DNA of 64,000 bases from Lentisphaerales bacterium (GCA_022446985.1 JAKVBD010000002.1:62001-126000); one strand, 5' to 3'. Shown: positions 35,445-45,339, numbered from the stretch's first letter. Notes: generated from the letters alone by a model not told the origin. Translations and numbers: made by a program.

Positions 35445-37007
35445 TTAATCAATCAAATCCAGACCAATATCATCGATGGTCTTTTTCTTTGCTTCTTTCT
35501 TGGGAGTGCCTATAGCACCTTTACCCGATGGCAAGTAGCGATAGTAAACTGTCAGCATAAGAGCACAGAGAGTTGTTGAATAGACTTTTTGACCAATTTG
35601 GTCTTTTATCGCACCAACATGACTCTTACCTGGGTAAACCCAATAGCCTTCAGTATGTTGATTATTAATCACCTCTTTTTGAAACTTTTTATTCCAGGCC
35701 TTCCATTTATCACCGCCATGTTGGAACATCGCCTGAGTCGCGTAGTACCAAGCATATAGACTGCTCTTAGGTGCTGTCCCCCAATTCAACTTAGGGAGAT
35801 CATTCTCTATAATCGCAGCGATTTCGTCACGAACTGCGGCTATTTTGCCTTCTCCAAATAATTGTAAACAAAGTACGCCTACAGGCCGCATGCTATGGCG
35901 ACCATGATCCTTTACCTTGCCTTGAATTATTGCATAAGGAAAACCTTTACCATCACTTTTTGAACCGGCATATTTCTTGAGCCACTTTATGCCATTTTCT
36001 ATCGCTTGTTGTAGTCCCAGCTCTCCACAACCAGCTGCATAAGCCGCCTTAAGAGCCTGGTAATTCCAACCAGCAAAGGACAAATCCTGACGGTTTGTTT
36101 TCATTTTATATTCGTAGTCGAAACTACCATTTTGCTGCATCCCATCGATAATAACACGAATGCTTTTATTCATGGCTTCTTCTAATTGAAATACACCAGT
36201 CATAGCAAAGGCTTCAGCAAGTGCATAAGCCTTTATAGCGTGTGGATATCCGTGCTTTGGCTTGTAATTGACCGGAGAATTAGCCAGGAACATCATCGCT
36301 TTCTTGACTGTTACTCCAAATGCTTTGGAGGTCTGAGTTTCACCGTGTGCCAAAAATGTCAGCATAGCCAAACCGGTTAGAGCATCCTTAGTGTCGCCTT
36401 CACTCCAGGAGCCATCCGGATTTTGAACTTTCTTTAACCAGTACAAAGCCTTGAGTAATTTTTCCTGACCAACTTTACTGCCTCCAAATCGAGATACCGC
36501 AGAAGCTCTGCCACCTGCGCTACGACCGCCAAATACACTTGGGGATGCAAATGCCGAAGGACTGACGACAACATCTGACACAGCTTCCACTGCAGCATCA
36601 TCTTCTGTCGATGGAACCTCATCGTTGACATCTTCAAGAGCGGCATCATTTGTATCAACACTTTCAACAGCGATTGTCGTCAATACCGGATTATTCTGCT
36701 CTGTAGTTTCAACTTCTTCCGGCTCAGGCTCTTCAATCGGGGGAGGTTCTTCAATTTTAACTTCTTCGACCTCTTGCATCTCAACTACAATTTCAGCTGC
36801 TTCCTGCTTGTATTTGTCTTTAATAATAATCGCTAAAATAACGATTAAGGCTACGTGAAATAAAGTAGAAACTATCGGACCGGTGATTGACTCCATGAGT
36901 CTTTTTTTTCGATACTCTTTCTGAATTTCCAGGATATCTTTTTCATCTAAATCTGACGTTGTTAATAATTCGTCAAAGTATTCTTCATCTGTACTTATTT
37001 CAGACAT
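35445..37007 (-). CDS. TonB-like N-terminus fused to prenyltransferase/squalene-oxidase-type toroid
   Basis: A 520-residue protein: cytosolic acidic N-terminus, one membrane helix (about 43-62, VSTLFHVALIVILAIIIK), a Glu/Pro-rich linker (about 75-105) as in TonB, a Gly/Ser/Ala-rich hinge (GGRSAGGRASAVSRFGG), and then an alpha/alpha toroid (about 180-495) with squalene-cyclase-like repeats (ALYWLKKVQNPDGSWSE, DGMQQNGSFDYEY). No catalytic DxDD motif is seen. Such fusions are common in planctomycete and lentisphaeral genomes, usually near cytochrome or secretion genes; their role is unknown. The toroid lies in the periplasm. Confidence 0.82.
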   Translation of the reverse strand: MSEISTDEEYFDELLTTSDLDEKDILEIQKEYRKKRLMESITGPIVSTLFHVALIVILAIIIKDKYKQEAAEIVVEMQEVEEVKIEEPPPIEEPEPEEVETTEQNNPVLTTIAVESVDTNDAALEDVNDEVPSTEDDAAVEAVSDVVVSPSAFASPSVFGGRSAGGRASAVSRFGGSKVGQEKLLKALYWLKKVQNPDGSWSEGDTKDALTGLAMLTFLAHGETQTSKAFGVTVKKAMMFLANSPVNYKPKHGYPHAIKAYALAEAFAMTGVFQLEEAMNKSIRVIIDGMQQNGSFDYEYKMKTNRQDLSFAGWNYQALKAAYAAGCGELGLQQAIENGIKWLKKYAGSKSDGKGFPYAIIQGKVKDHGRHSMRPVGVLCLQLFGEGKIAAVRDEIAAIIENDLPKLNWGTAPKSSLYAWYYATQAMFQHGGDKWKAWNKKFQKEVINNQHTEGYWVYPGKSHVGAIKDQIGQKVYSTTLCALMLTVYYRYLPSGKGAIGTPKKEAKKKTIDDIGLDLID

Positions 37008-37175
37008 TTTTTACTGTTCCCATACATTACACTTACACATTCTGCTATCTACAGATGATCATTAGCTTTTTCGTATGTTAAGTCTTATAGGGACAGTAAA
37101 AAAATTAAATTTATGATTTTCCCGTTTTTCACCGAAAAACTTGTTTTCACAATCCTGCTATACTACGGTAAACAC

Positions 37176-37853
37176 ATGAAAAAATTCACTCTTATAGAAC
37201 TGCTTGTCGTGATTGCAATCATCGGGATTTTAAGTTCAATCTTGCTTCCCTCCTTAAGTGATGCCAGAGAAAAGGGTATTTCCAGTGTATGCATTTCAAA
37301 TTTGAAACAATCGCAAATTCAAACTGTTTTGTACACAGATGATAATCAAGATCTGATCTTAATGCATAACCCTCAATCCCCGTGGTATGGATGGTCTGGA
37401 GCTCTTCTAGATCAGAATTACTTAAAGTCCGGAGACAAAGGTAATTTCTGCCCGAAAACACAGCCTGACCTGAGTTCTTCGGGTTACCTGAAACGGCACA
37501 CATATGGAGGTAATTTTCAAGCCTTGTACAAGCAAACAGCCTGGGCGAATCGCAGCTGGATGATTTACGACACTTCAACTCAGAATTATTATAAGCGCTT
37601 AAATGCCATACCAAAAACCTCTGAGTATGTCTTTTTAGCAGATTCTGTAAGTAAGTGGAACTGGGATACACAGCACCGCATTGTAAACCATTCGGCTTTT
37701 GGCAGCGGTGACTGGGCACCTATTTTCACGACTCATGATGTCGGTAAAAAGGCAAATATATCCTATGCTGATGGTCATGCAAAAACAACGCCTATCAGTG
37801 AATTGCGGGATTTAACAGATAACTCTATAACCTTTGATTATCTGGCTCTTTAA
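37176..37853 (+). CDS. Prepilin-like type II secretion/pseudopilin-family protein
   Basis: A protein of about 225 residues with the class III signal [19 protein letters not shown] immediately at its start: short basic leader, Phe at +1, Glu at +5, then a long hydrophobic helix, cleaved and methylated by a PilD-type peptidase. The C-terminal domain is variable and ends in NISYADGHAKTTP, a hallmark of the lentisphaeral and planctomycete pseudopilin families. ATG 37176 is chosen because the helix must be N-terminal; the longer frame from 37113 is not supported. Function unknown; such proteins exist in many copies per genome. Confidence 0.88.
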   Translation: MKKFTLIELLVVIAIIGILSSILLPSLSDAREKGISSVCISNLKQSQIQTVLYTDDNQDLILMHNPQSPWYGWSGALLDQNYLKSGDKGNFCPKTQPDLSSSGYLKRHTYGGNFQALYKQTAWANRSWMIYDTSTQNYYKRLNAIPKTSEYVFLADSVSKWNWDTQHRIVNHSAFGSGDWAPIFTTHDVGKKANISYADGHAKTTPISELRDLTDNSITFDYLAL

Positions 37854-37932
37854 GATTACCTCAACTTATCTTCTAATTAGTGTCCTCATTGTGAATCATA
37901 TTCCGAACTAAATTTAAAAAATCCGAGAAAGT

Positions 37933-39000
37933 ATGATTTATAAAATTCAATGGCTTCTACTTACAATACTCAGCTACAGCATCATGGCAGACCAGCATTT
38001 TTACATATCTAAGAAAGGTCAAAACTGTATTGAGAAATACTCTTTAAACTCTAAAACTGGAGAACTGGCATTTGTCAATAAACTAGAATTAAATGCCGGT
38101 CCAGGTGGACTTACTCTATCTCCTGACAAACAGCACATCTATTTTTCATTAAGTTCTGATGGTCCCTCTGAACTTGGCACGGCAAAGATCCAGGCAAACG
38201 GTGACCTCGAATTTATCGGCTCAAGTATTATGCAAAGTGGCGGAAGCGGAACCATTTCGAAAGATGGTCGTTTCTATTTCAAATACAATTATGGCCAAAA
38301 CACCGTCAGTGTTTTGGATATGCAAAATAATCTTCACACCGGCAAACAAATCCAGGAAATCAAAACCACCAAGAACCCACATGATATAGGTATCTCTAAT
38401 GATGATTCTATGGGCTTTGTCCCTCACAATGGACATAACCGCCTCTATCAGTTTAAAATCGATCGCCAAACAGGTAAACTTATACCGATGACAACTCCTT
38501 ACTTGAAAGGTCCTGACTTTAATAAAAAGGGCTTTGCAGCATTCCGCAGTTTAGCTTTTCACCCACTCGAAAATGTCGTTTACTGTACTTATGAAAGAGG
38601 CGGTGGGGTCGCATCTTTAAAGTACGACGAAAATGGTTTGAAACTCTGGCAGGAGTTCTCAACTACTGAGAAAGGACAAAAAGTTCTCCCTACTGTTATC
38701 GCACTAACTCCAAATAAGAAATTTCTTTACGTACCAAATAGACACGGAAAGAGAGGCGGTAGTTCTATTGCTGCATTTAAACTGAACCCTAAAACAGGTG
38801 AAATCCTCAATCGCATTGGCCTTTACGACTACTCAGCAACTGGTCCCAGAGGAATGGCTATTGATAACACTGGCAAGTTCTTATTTACTTCTTCAGTTAA
38901 AACTGGCTCAACTTACCAGTTTAAAATAAATGAAGATGGCTCTTTGAAGCTAATGAAGGAGCATAAAATCGGTTGTGGCTCCATACTTTTCCTCAATTAA
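37933..39000 (+). CDS. Secreted lactonase-type seven-bladed beta-propeller
   Basis: A 355-residue protein with signal peptide about 1-19. The repeats (KYSLNSKTGELAFVNKLEL, FKIDRQTGKLIPMTTP, FKLNPKTGEILNRIGLYDY, FKINEDGSLKLMKEHKIG) and LSPDKQHIYFS are those of the 6-phosphogluconolactonase/carboxymuconate cyclase-like propeller family (PF10282). Exported members are unlikely to act in the pentose phosphate pathway; they may hydrolyse sugar lactones outside the cytosol or only bind ligands. It is separated by about 80 bp from the pilin-like gene. Confidence 0.85.
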   Translation: MIYKIQWLLLTILSYSIMADQHFYISKKGQNCIEKYSLNSKTGELAFVNKLELNAGPGGLTLSPDKQHIYFSLSSDGPSELGTAKIQANGDLEFIGSSIMQSGGSGTISKDGRFYFKYNYGQNTVSVLDMQNNLHTGKQIQEIKTTKNPHDIGISNDDSMGFVPHNGHNRLYQFKIDRQTGKLIPMTTPYLKGPDFNKKGFAAFRSLAFHPLENVVYCTYERGGGVASLKYDENGLKLWQEFSTTEKGQKVLPTVIALTPNKKFLYVPNRHGKRGGSSIAAFKLNPKTGEILNRIGLYDYSATGPRGMAIDNTGKFLFTSSVKTGSTYQFKINEDGSLKLMKEHKIGCGSILFLN

Positions 39001-39165
39001 AAGAAACTCTTAAAGTTATTTACTAAGCTTACGCACCAGAACTTTAACATAAAACTAACCTGTTAAACATTTTATTTTAAATCATTTAACGTGTCCTGTT
39101 ATCGATTCTATAATCGTACTGTTTACGAAAAATAAACTCAACACACAAACAAGGATGGTTAACTG

Positions 39166-40575
39166 GTGCGTATCTTTTTAGCATTTTTAAGTCTTTTTAT
39201 GACTGCCGGCAGTATGGCCGCAGAAGTCGAAGCTGGTCTTGGTGTAATGGTTGGAGAACTAACAGAATCTCAAGTCCACATTCAAGTTCGTCTCAATGAA
39301 AAAGGAACATTCAAAGGGACTTCTGGAAAAGTCGAGTTCAGACTTAAACCTGTTTTCAATGGCAAAACTATCACCCAGTCTCTGCCCGTAAATAGTCAAA
39401 AAGATTTTATTGCCAGAGCTACATTTAAAGGTCTCGCAGTAAATACTAAATATGTTTGCAACACTCGAATTCATGTTAACGGCAAAGAAATCGTAGGCCC
39501 CGTAGCTAGATTTAAAACTTTACCAGGAAAAGTATCGTCAGATGATGTCAGCTTTGTCGTTACGACCGGAATGAACTACGCTAAATTTTTCCACTTTGAC
39601 AAGGTAAAAAAGGCCAAGCCGGGTGAAAAAAACCTTCTTCACCAAAAGTACAGTGACATAGACCAACATTTGGGGTATCCGGCTCTTGAGACTATCCTTT
39701 GTATCAAACCTGACTTCTTCGTTGGTACAGGCGATAACGTCTACTACGACTCTCCTGATAAAATAGCTAGAACTGAAGATGAAATCCGCCACAAGTATCA
39801 TCAGCAATTCTCTTTGCAAAGATTTAGAGACCTCTATGCTGAAGTTCCGACTTATTGGGAAATCGACGACCACGATTATAGAAAAAATGACTGTGACCGC
39901 AGTGGCAACTACCTGCCTTCTCCGGCAACTGGCAGAGCTATGATGCTTGAGCAACTTCCTGTTTGTGCCCAGGATGACGAAGATGCTCTGACCTACAGGA
40001 CTGTACGCGCCAGCAAAGATCTACAGGTATGGTTTGTTGAAAATCGCATGTACCGCAGTAACAACAATGAAACTGATGGACCAGGAAAAACTATCTGGGG
40101 TGAAACTCAAAAGAAATGGCTAAAAGACACACTTCTAGCCAGCAATGCCAAGTACAAAGTTCTTGTATCCCCTACTCCAATGATCGGTCCAGACGATGCT
40201 TATAAAACAGACAATCACTCAAATACCGGTGGTTTTACTCACGAAAGAGATGAATTTTTTAAATGGCTCAAAGAAACAGGACTCGACAAAAATGGTTTCT
40301 ACATCGCCTGTGGTGACCGTCACTGGCAGTATCATTCTATTTCAAAAGAAGGTATCAATGAATTTTCATGTGGGGCTTTAGTCGATGCTAACGCCCGTAT
40401 CGGCCGCTCGCCAGGAGATCCAAAGTCCAATGATCCCAATGCCACAATCACACAGCCTTACACTCAGAGTGAACCTTCTGGTGGCTTCCTCTTAGTTAGA
40501 ACGATCGACTCAAAACTGTCTTTTGAATTCTACGACGAAAAGGGCCAACAGCTCTACAAATACAACACTAGGTAA
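39166..40575 (+). CDS. Secreted PhoD-like alkaline phosphatase
   Basis: A 469-residue exported phosphoesterase: signal peptide about 1-18, an N-terminal fibronectin-like domain (about 20-120), then the PhoD metallophosphoesterase domain with FVGTGDNVYYDSP, WEIDDHDYRKND and CGDRHWQYHS, which carry Asp/Asn/His metal ligands. It hydrolyses phosphomono- or diesters outside the cell membrane, typically for phosphate supply or polymer breakdown. GTG start with AAGGA upstream. Closed by a terminator (40594-40624). Confidence 0.9.
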   Translation: MRIFLAFLSLFMTAGSMAAEVEAGLGVMVGELTESQVHIQVRLNEKGTFKGTSGKVEFRLKPVFNGKTITQSLPVNSQKDFIARATFKGLAVNTKYVCNTRIHVNGKEIVGPVARFKTLPGKVSSDDVSFVVTTGMNYAKFFHFDKVKKAKPGEKNLLHQKYSDIDQHLGYPALETILCIKPDFFVGTGDNVYYDSPDKIARTEDEIRHKYHQQFSLQRFRDLYAEVPTYWEIDDHDYRKNDCDRSGNYLPSPATGRAMMLEQLPVCAQDDEDALTYRTVRASKDLQVWFVENRMYRSNNNETDGPGKTIWGETQKKWLKDTLLASNAKYKVLVSPTPMIGPDDAYKTDNHSNTGGFTHERDEFFKWLKETGLDKNGFYIACGDRHWQYHSISKEGINEFSCGALVDANARIGRSPGDPKSNDPNATITQPYTQSEPSGGFLLVRTIDSKLSFEFYDEKGQQLYKYNTR

Positions 40576-40593
40576 ATTCTCTTTTATCTTGCG

Positions 40594-40624
40594 AAAAAGC
40601 CGGCCAATAGGTCGGCTTTTTTTA
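40594..40624 (+). terminator. Rho-independent terminator after the phoD-like gene
   Basis: Stem AAAAAGCCGGCC / GGTCGGCTTTTT (one G-T pair) with an AATA loop, followed by more T. The A/T ends mean it could work in both directions. Confidence 0.9.
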
Positions 40625-40701
40625 TATTTTTCTTTAAATCACTATTCAAACCAAGTATCTTAAAAGATCGGGAAGAACTAAGCTAAAAACTCACATTTTG
40701 A

Positions 40702-41463
40702 ATGAAGAAAAACAACTTTACATTAGTTGAATTGATTGTTGTCATAGCCGTTATAGGAATACTAATCAGTATACTCCTGCCTTCACTACAAAAAGTCAGA
40801 AGAAGCAGTAAAAATGGCATATGTACTTCAAACCTGGCTCAAATTACCAGAGGAGCTTTGGGTTTCTCCAAACAAAATGATAATAAATTTTGGCAGAGAG
40901 GCAAGGACATAAAGCCCACCCATATTGGCCGCGACGGCAATGGCGGCCTGCATGAATTCAATATTTATAACGAATTTGTAAATCGAGAACTATACAGTTG
41001 CCCCCTGGCTCCTGAGCCTATGGATTTTGATTTCATCGAACAACTCAATCCGCGAAGAACTGAAGCTCAGTATCTCCTTCTCTGGAACCAACGAGCCGAC
41101 CCTATTTATAACGCAAGAGGTTTTGAAAATACCCTTCAAGGAAGCTTTATGAACAACGTAAATAACGTCACTCCAACTGAGTTTAATGTCCTTGCCATGG
41201 ATTACATCTCTGAAAAACAAGGTGGCAAGTTTGAAGCTTCACACGAAAATGGACAACCAAATGACTTTAACGATGGTGGTCAATACATCCGAAGACGCGG
41301 GGGACGTGAGGGGCGTTCAGCAATCTGGATGACAAACTACGCTTACATCGATGGCGCAGTTCGTGGCATTCGAAATATTAACTATTTAGACTCACGATTA
41401 AACTGGGTTCATGTCGCCGATGGAGCTAACGGATACAAAGCCCCGATGCCTTCTATTGAATAA
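40702..41463 (+). CDS. Prepilin-like protein, tandem copy 1
   Basis: A 253-residue pseudopilin-like protein: leader MKKNN, then FTLVELIVVIAVIGILISILLPSL. The exported part is nearly the same as that of the next gene: FWQRGKDIKPTHIGRDGNGG, EFNIYNEFVNRELYSCPLAP, EASHENGQPNDFNDG and RSAIWMTNYAYIDGAVRGIRN, plus an Arg/Gly-rich RRRGGREGR. Its close partner 85 bp downstream shows recent tandem duplication. Function unknown; the following sulfatase gene suggests a link to extracellular polymer handling. Confidence 0.88.
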   Translation: MKKNNFTLVELIVVIAVIGILISILLPSLQKVRRSSKNGICTSNLAQITRGALGFSKQNDNKFWQRGKDIKPTHIGRDGNGGLHEFNIYNEFVNRELYSCPLAPEPMDFDFIEQLNPRRTEAQYLLLWNQRADPIYNARGFENTLQGSFMNNVNNVTPTEFNVLAMDYISEKQGGKFEASHENGQPNDFNDGGQYIRRRGGREGRSAIWMTNYAYIDGAVRGIRNINYLDSRLNWVHVADGANGYKAPMPSIE

Positions 41464-41547
41464 ATCTTATCTCTTTTCTTTAAGGCTCTGTCCTTTTTGG
41501 CAAACGAGGTGCGAAAGAGTCATAAAACTGTTGTACTGAGGAAAAAT

Positions 41548-42309
41548 ATGACGAATGATAATAAATTTACGCTGATTGAGCTGGTTGTAGTTATCGCAAT
41601 TTTAGGTATTCTGATAACCTTACTTTTGCCTTCCCTGCAAAATGCCCGCAAGAGCGCAAAAAATGCTGTATGCGTTTCAAATATCGCTCAAATTACTCGC
41701 GGCAGCCATATTTTTGCCAAGCAAAATAATAATAAGTTCTGGGAGAGAGGCAGGGATATTAAACCAACTCATATTGGCCGCCACGGCAATGGCGGAAAAC
41801 ACGAGTTTAATATTTACAATGAATTCGTAAACCGTGAACTCTATAGTTGTCCCCTGGCTCCTGAAGCTTTGGATTTCGACTTTATTGAACAATTAAACCC
41901 TACTCGGACTGAAGCGCAGTATCATCTACTTTGGGGACAAAGACCAGGAAATGCCTACGGTCAAAGAGGCTTTGACAATCTTCTTCAGGAAACTTTTACT
42001 TATAACGTGAATTATGTGACCCAAAAAGAATTCAATGTTCTCGTTATGGACTACATATCTGAGAAGCAAGGCGGTACCTTTGAAGCCTCTCATGAAAATG
42101 GTCAGCCAAATAACTTTAATGACGGAAATCACTACATCCGAAGACGTGGTGGGCGAGGCGGACGCTCTGCTATATGGATGACTAACTATGGATACCTGGA
42201 TGGTTCAGTACGCGGTATTCGCAATATCAAATGGATGGATTCTAGACTCGACTGGGTCGCAGTTGCTGATGGCGGCGGTTTCAAAGCTCCTATGCCTACG
42301 GCTGATTGA
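41548..42309 (+). CDS. Prepilin-like protein, tandem copy 2
   Basis: A 253-residue paralogue of the preceding protein, roughly three quarters identical by eye, with the same length and spacing. Leader MTNDNK then FTLIELVVVIAILGILITLLLPSL. ATG 41548 with GAGG upstream is chosen over the longer frame starting at 41497. Divergence is greatest in the middle (LLWGQRPGNAYGQRGF against LLWNQRADPIYNARGF), while the N-terminal helix and the RSAIWMTNY segment are kept. It precedes the sulfatase gene by 17 bases and is probably cotranscribed with it. Confidence 0.88.
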   Translation: MTNDNKFTLIELVVVIAILGILITLLLPSLQNARKSAKNAVCVSNIAQITRGSHIFAKQNNNKFWERGRDIKPTHIGRHGNGGKHEFNIYNEFVNRELYSCPLAPEALDFDFIEQLNPTRTEAQYHLLWGQRPGNAYGQRGFDNLLQETFTYNVNYVTQKEFNVLVMDYISEKQGGTFEASHENGQPNNFNDGNHYIRRRGGRGGRSAIWMTNYGYLDGSVRGIRNIKWMDSRLDWVAVADGGGFKAPMPTAD

Positions 42310-42326
42310 AATACTTTGCTTTTAAA

Positions 42327-43721
42327 ATGAAATTTTTGACCATTTTTTTAATTCTTCTTTCATCAATTCACGCAATAGAAAAACCAAATATCGTTTTAAT
42401 TCTAGCGGATGATTTAGGCTATGGAGACTTAAAGTCAACAAATCCAGATTGTAAAAACTCCGCACCTGCCATCGATAGAATCGCTGAAGAAGGAGTGGTT
42501 TTTACAGACATGCACTCGGCCGCTTCATGGTGCGTGCCATCCAGGTACGGTTTAATGACGGCAACATACCCACACAAGAACAATAGAAAATACCGCACAA
42601 AGCCAGTAATCGCCGACAATGAACTGACTCTGCCAGAGATGTTAAAAAGGAATGGTTACAGAACTGCAATGATCGGTAAATGGCACCTGGGATTTGAAAC
42701 CAAAATGAATTTTCATGTCGACAAACTCCCTGGTGGACCTTATGATCGCGGCTTCGACTATTTTTATAGGCTGCCACATTCTTTAGATATTCAACCCTAC
42801 CTCTACATTGAAAACGATCGACCAGTTCAAAAACCAACTGAGCCGATCTCAAATCGAGGGCCAAGCGAGAAATTTTGGAATGAAATTCAAGGAGAATTCT
42901 GGCGTGAGGGAAAATGCGCTCCAAACTTTAAACATGAAGAAGTTCTGGATATTTTAACTGATAAATCCATAGACTTCATTAAATCGCATCCAAACGAAAG
43001 TCAACAGCCTCTATTTCTCTTCATACCCCTGACTGCTCCACATACTCCATGGCTTCCAGCTGAACGCTTCAGGAAAAACTCGCCCAACGGGATATACGGA
43101 GCCTTTGTGGCTCACATTGATGATTGTGTTAACAGAATTGACCAAGCCATTAAGAATGTTGGCATTGAGGAAAATACGATCATCATCATAACAAGTGATA
43201 ATGGACCGGTCTGGTATGAAAAAGATGAAGAGAGAACACGCCATAAATCAAGAGGTACCTTAAGAGGCATGAAAGGCGATGTTTATGAAGGAGGTCATCG
43301 CGTGCCCTTTATAATGCGTTGGCCAAAGTATATCCAAGCAGGAAGTCATAACAAAAAATTAAGCAGCTTTTTAGATGTTATGCCTACTTTAGCTGAAATA
43401 ATCGGCGATAAGAAAGTCCCTGCACAATACATTGATGGAATTTCTCTTGGCAAGACCTTTACTGAATCTAAAAGAGATGAACTGATTCACCTTGGCACCA
43501 AGAAATTCCTCGCAATCCGCTATAAAAACTGGAAATACATTCCTTTCATTGGCAGTGGAGGCTTTAGTCACCCAAAAATTACTACGCCACAAACAGGCGA
43601 AGCTAAGGGACAATTATACAATCTTAAAATAGATCCCGGTGAAACTGAGAATCTTTACAAAAGATATCCCGAACTTGTTGAGAAACTTGCGAGTAAATTA
43701 GATGAGCTAAAGAACAAATAA
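42327..43721 (+). CDS. Secreted arylsulfatase-family sulfatase
   Basis: A 464-residue type I sulfatase starting at ATG 42327, which gives a clean signal peptide (MKFLTIFLILLSSIHA). Metal pair Asp28-Asp29 in ILADDLGYGD; active-site Cys69-Val-Pro-Ser-Arg in SWCVPSRYGLMTA; IGKWHLGF and ITSDNGPVW complete the family set. Exported and presumably acts on sulfated glycans. It needs a formylglycine-generating enzyme from elsewhere. It follows the tandem pilins closely and ends 5 bp from a decayed pilin gene on the other strand. Confidence 0.92.
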   Translation: MKFLTIFLILLSSIHAIEKPNIVLILADDLGYGDLKSTNPDCKNSAPAIDRIAEEGVVFTDMHSAASWCVPSRYGLMTATYPHKNNRKYRTKPVIADNELTLPEMLKRNGYRTAMIGKWHLGFETKMNFHVDKLPGGPYDRGFDYFYRLPHSLDIQPYLYIENDRPVQKPTEPISNRGPSEKFWNEIQGEFWREGKCAPNFKHEEVLDILTDKSIDFIKSHPNESQQPLFLFIPLTAPHTPWLPAERFRKNSPNGIYGAFVAHIDDCVNRIDQAIKNVGIEENTIIIITSDNGPVWYEKDEERTRHKSRGTLRGMKGDVYEGGHRVPFIMRWPKYIQAGSHNKKLSSFLDVMPTLAEIIGDKKVPAQYIDGISLGKTFTESKRDELIHLGTKKFLAIRYKNWKYIPFIGSGGFSHPKITTPQTGEAKGQLYNLKIDPGETENLYKRYPELVEKLASKLDELKNK

Positions 43722-43726
43722 TATTT

Positions 43727-44368
43727 TCAACCTAAAGGCCAGTTCCACTTAATGTGTGTGATATCAGTCCGAGAGTAGAAATGAGTTGAACTTGCATGAC
43801 CATCAACTTTGACCGAGTTCATCTGTTCATCGTAAAAGAAATTGAGCTTTGTAGTGAAATAACTTCCGACTCGTTTAATATCTCTGAAAGCTTGATTACA
43901 ACTGGATCTTCCCTCAGCATTAAAGGCAGTGGCTGCAGCAACACGTCCAAAAATTAAAAATATCTCCGAAAAGTTTTCAATTCGAGCCACTCTTCTACCT
44001 GTCTATATATGCCGTTGGTAATTTGCGTTAAACCCCATGTTAACTTCTGAGGCGGAGTAGCCGGACCATTGATTTGGTTCATAAGTTACCCCAGACATCA
44101 GCATAACATTCTTACTTCTGCCAAAGTGCTCCTTCATTTCGCGTATCCAGAAACACAGATTACGCATTTGGGATATGCGGTATCTTGGAAAACGATTATT
44201 ATTTTTCTGAGAGTAATCTAAAAAGGCGACATAAAGTTCACGTAAATTCAACTTTGACACAGCACTTAATCCCTTGGCTCGAGTCGATCCTAAAGGAGGA
44301 ATGAGAATCGTCAATAATATCCTTAAAATGACAACGATCACCAAAAGCTACAAAAGAATAAAGACCAT
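43727..44368 (-). pseudogene. Prepilin-like gene with two in-frame amber codons
   Basis: One continuous minus-strand frame holds a complete pilin-like protein interrupted only by two TAG codons. The start reads MVFILL-TAG-LLVIVVILRILLTILIPPL: the first TAG falls where the conserved Glu (+5) of FTLIELL is expected, consistent with GAG to TAG. The second TAG is at 44003-44005, in the same frame as the C-terminal part containing SVKVDGHASSTHF. No frameshift is needed, so the inactivation looks recent. TAG ends other genes here, so recoding is unlikely. Confidence 0.8.
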
Positions 44369-44465
44369 TTTCTTAATTTTTCATCTAGCTGTATTTACAG
44401 AAGTTAAAGATGAAACTTCTGAAAAAGAGCATTCTGTAATGAAAAGTAAACTTTCATAGGAAATT

Positions 44466-45173
44466 TTACTTAACCAGCTTCTCCCAGCCTTCTTTAAGGC
44501 CCTTCGATTCCCAAAAAGTTATATCATCCATCTTGAGAGTTCCTTGGACTGTTGACGCTATCTGAAAAGAGTTATTTGAAGATGTTTTGAACTTTGGATT
44601 ATAACAATGGAATTTTGAGATGTTCCCTTGTTCATCCTTAATTTGGACAAATAGGTACTCTTCTCCCACTTCGCCTAAAACTTCATACCATTTAAATGGC
44701 TCAACCTTAAAGCCTTTGACTTCCATGTGAAGCTTTCTCGTTTTTTTATTGTCTGTATCCGTCAACATTTGTGCACCTGAATCGCCAAAAAAGATTCGTG
44801 AGATATGGTGTCCGAACTCAAACATGGGGGTTTTGCCATCCCCCTTTTTGTCATCCATCTGAAATTTAAAATTCATAACATAGGACCTCGGCATTTTTCC
44901 CAAACCAATACGAGGGATATCACCGAAATGACCTTTGCCAATCTTTCTTTTTTCTTCTTGATAATCCAGCGTTGCTGGGATACCAATCAATTGCTCATCA
45001 TCAATCTTCCAACGAGTGTTTTGCTTGATCCAAAAGCGCGGCTTGGCAATTTTAATCGCTCCTGAAAAGTCCGTCTCGAAAAGGACCTTCCCCTTATTCA
45101 AGATTTGAGTTTCCAAAGCCTCTACCGGACAGACTATAAAAATTAAAAGTAATAATACTCGACACATAAACAT
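44466..45173 (-). CDS. Secreted beta-sandwich (DUF1080/LamG-like) protein
   Basis: A 235-residue exported protein with signal peptide about 1-19. Strand-rich body: VLFETDFSGAIKIAKPRFW, WKIDDEQLIGIPATLDYQ, SYVMNFKFQMDDKKGDGK, ARG/ILE-rich segments, and the terminal TLKMDDITFWESK. The plan matches the protein at 16726-17391, which is coupled to a sulfatase. It probably binds or processes a carbohydrate. No catalytic residues identified. It stands alone, divergent from the esterase gene, so the promoters of both lie in 45174-45339. Confidence 0.65.
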   Translation of the reverse strand: MFMCRVLLLLIFIVCPVEALETQILNKGKVLFETDFSGAIKIAKPRFWIKQNTRWKIDDEQLIGIPATLDYQEEKRKIGKGHFGDIPRIGLGKMPRSYVMNFKFQMDDKKGDGKTPMFEFGHHISRIFFGDSGAQMLTDTDNKKTRKLHMEVKGFKVEPFKWYEVLGEVGEEYLFVQIKDEQGNISKFHCYNPKFKTSSNNSFQIASTVQGTLKMDDITFWESKGLKEGWEKLVK

Positions 45174-45339
45174 ACCTTAAATAATTATTAATACACACTA
45201 TACACTTTCGAGCATTCCAAAGTCAAAAGGACAGGATTTCCTTTTACATAGCCAATTTATAAAAAATCTTTTCTTTCTTGTCACATTTATCCCAACAGCT
45301 TCGAAAAAGATTCCGTAGCATTAATTAAAAGGTATGTGT

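Noticed and set aside
43727-44368. Amber recoding (TAG read as an amino acid)
   Set aside because: Several intact genes here end in TAG (for example at 8772 and 29040), so TAG works as a normal stop.
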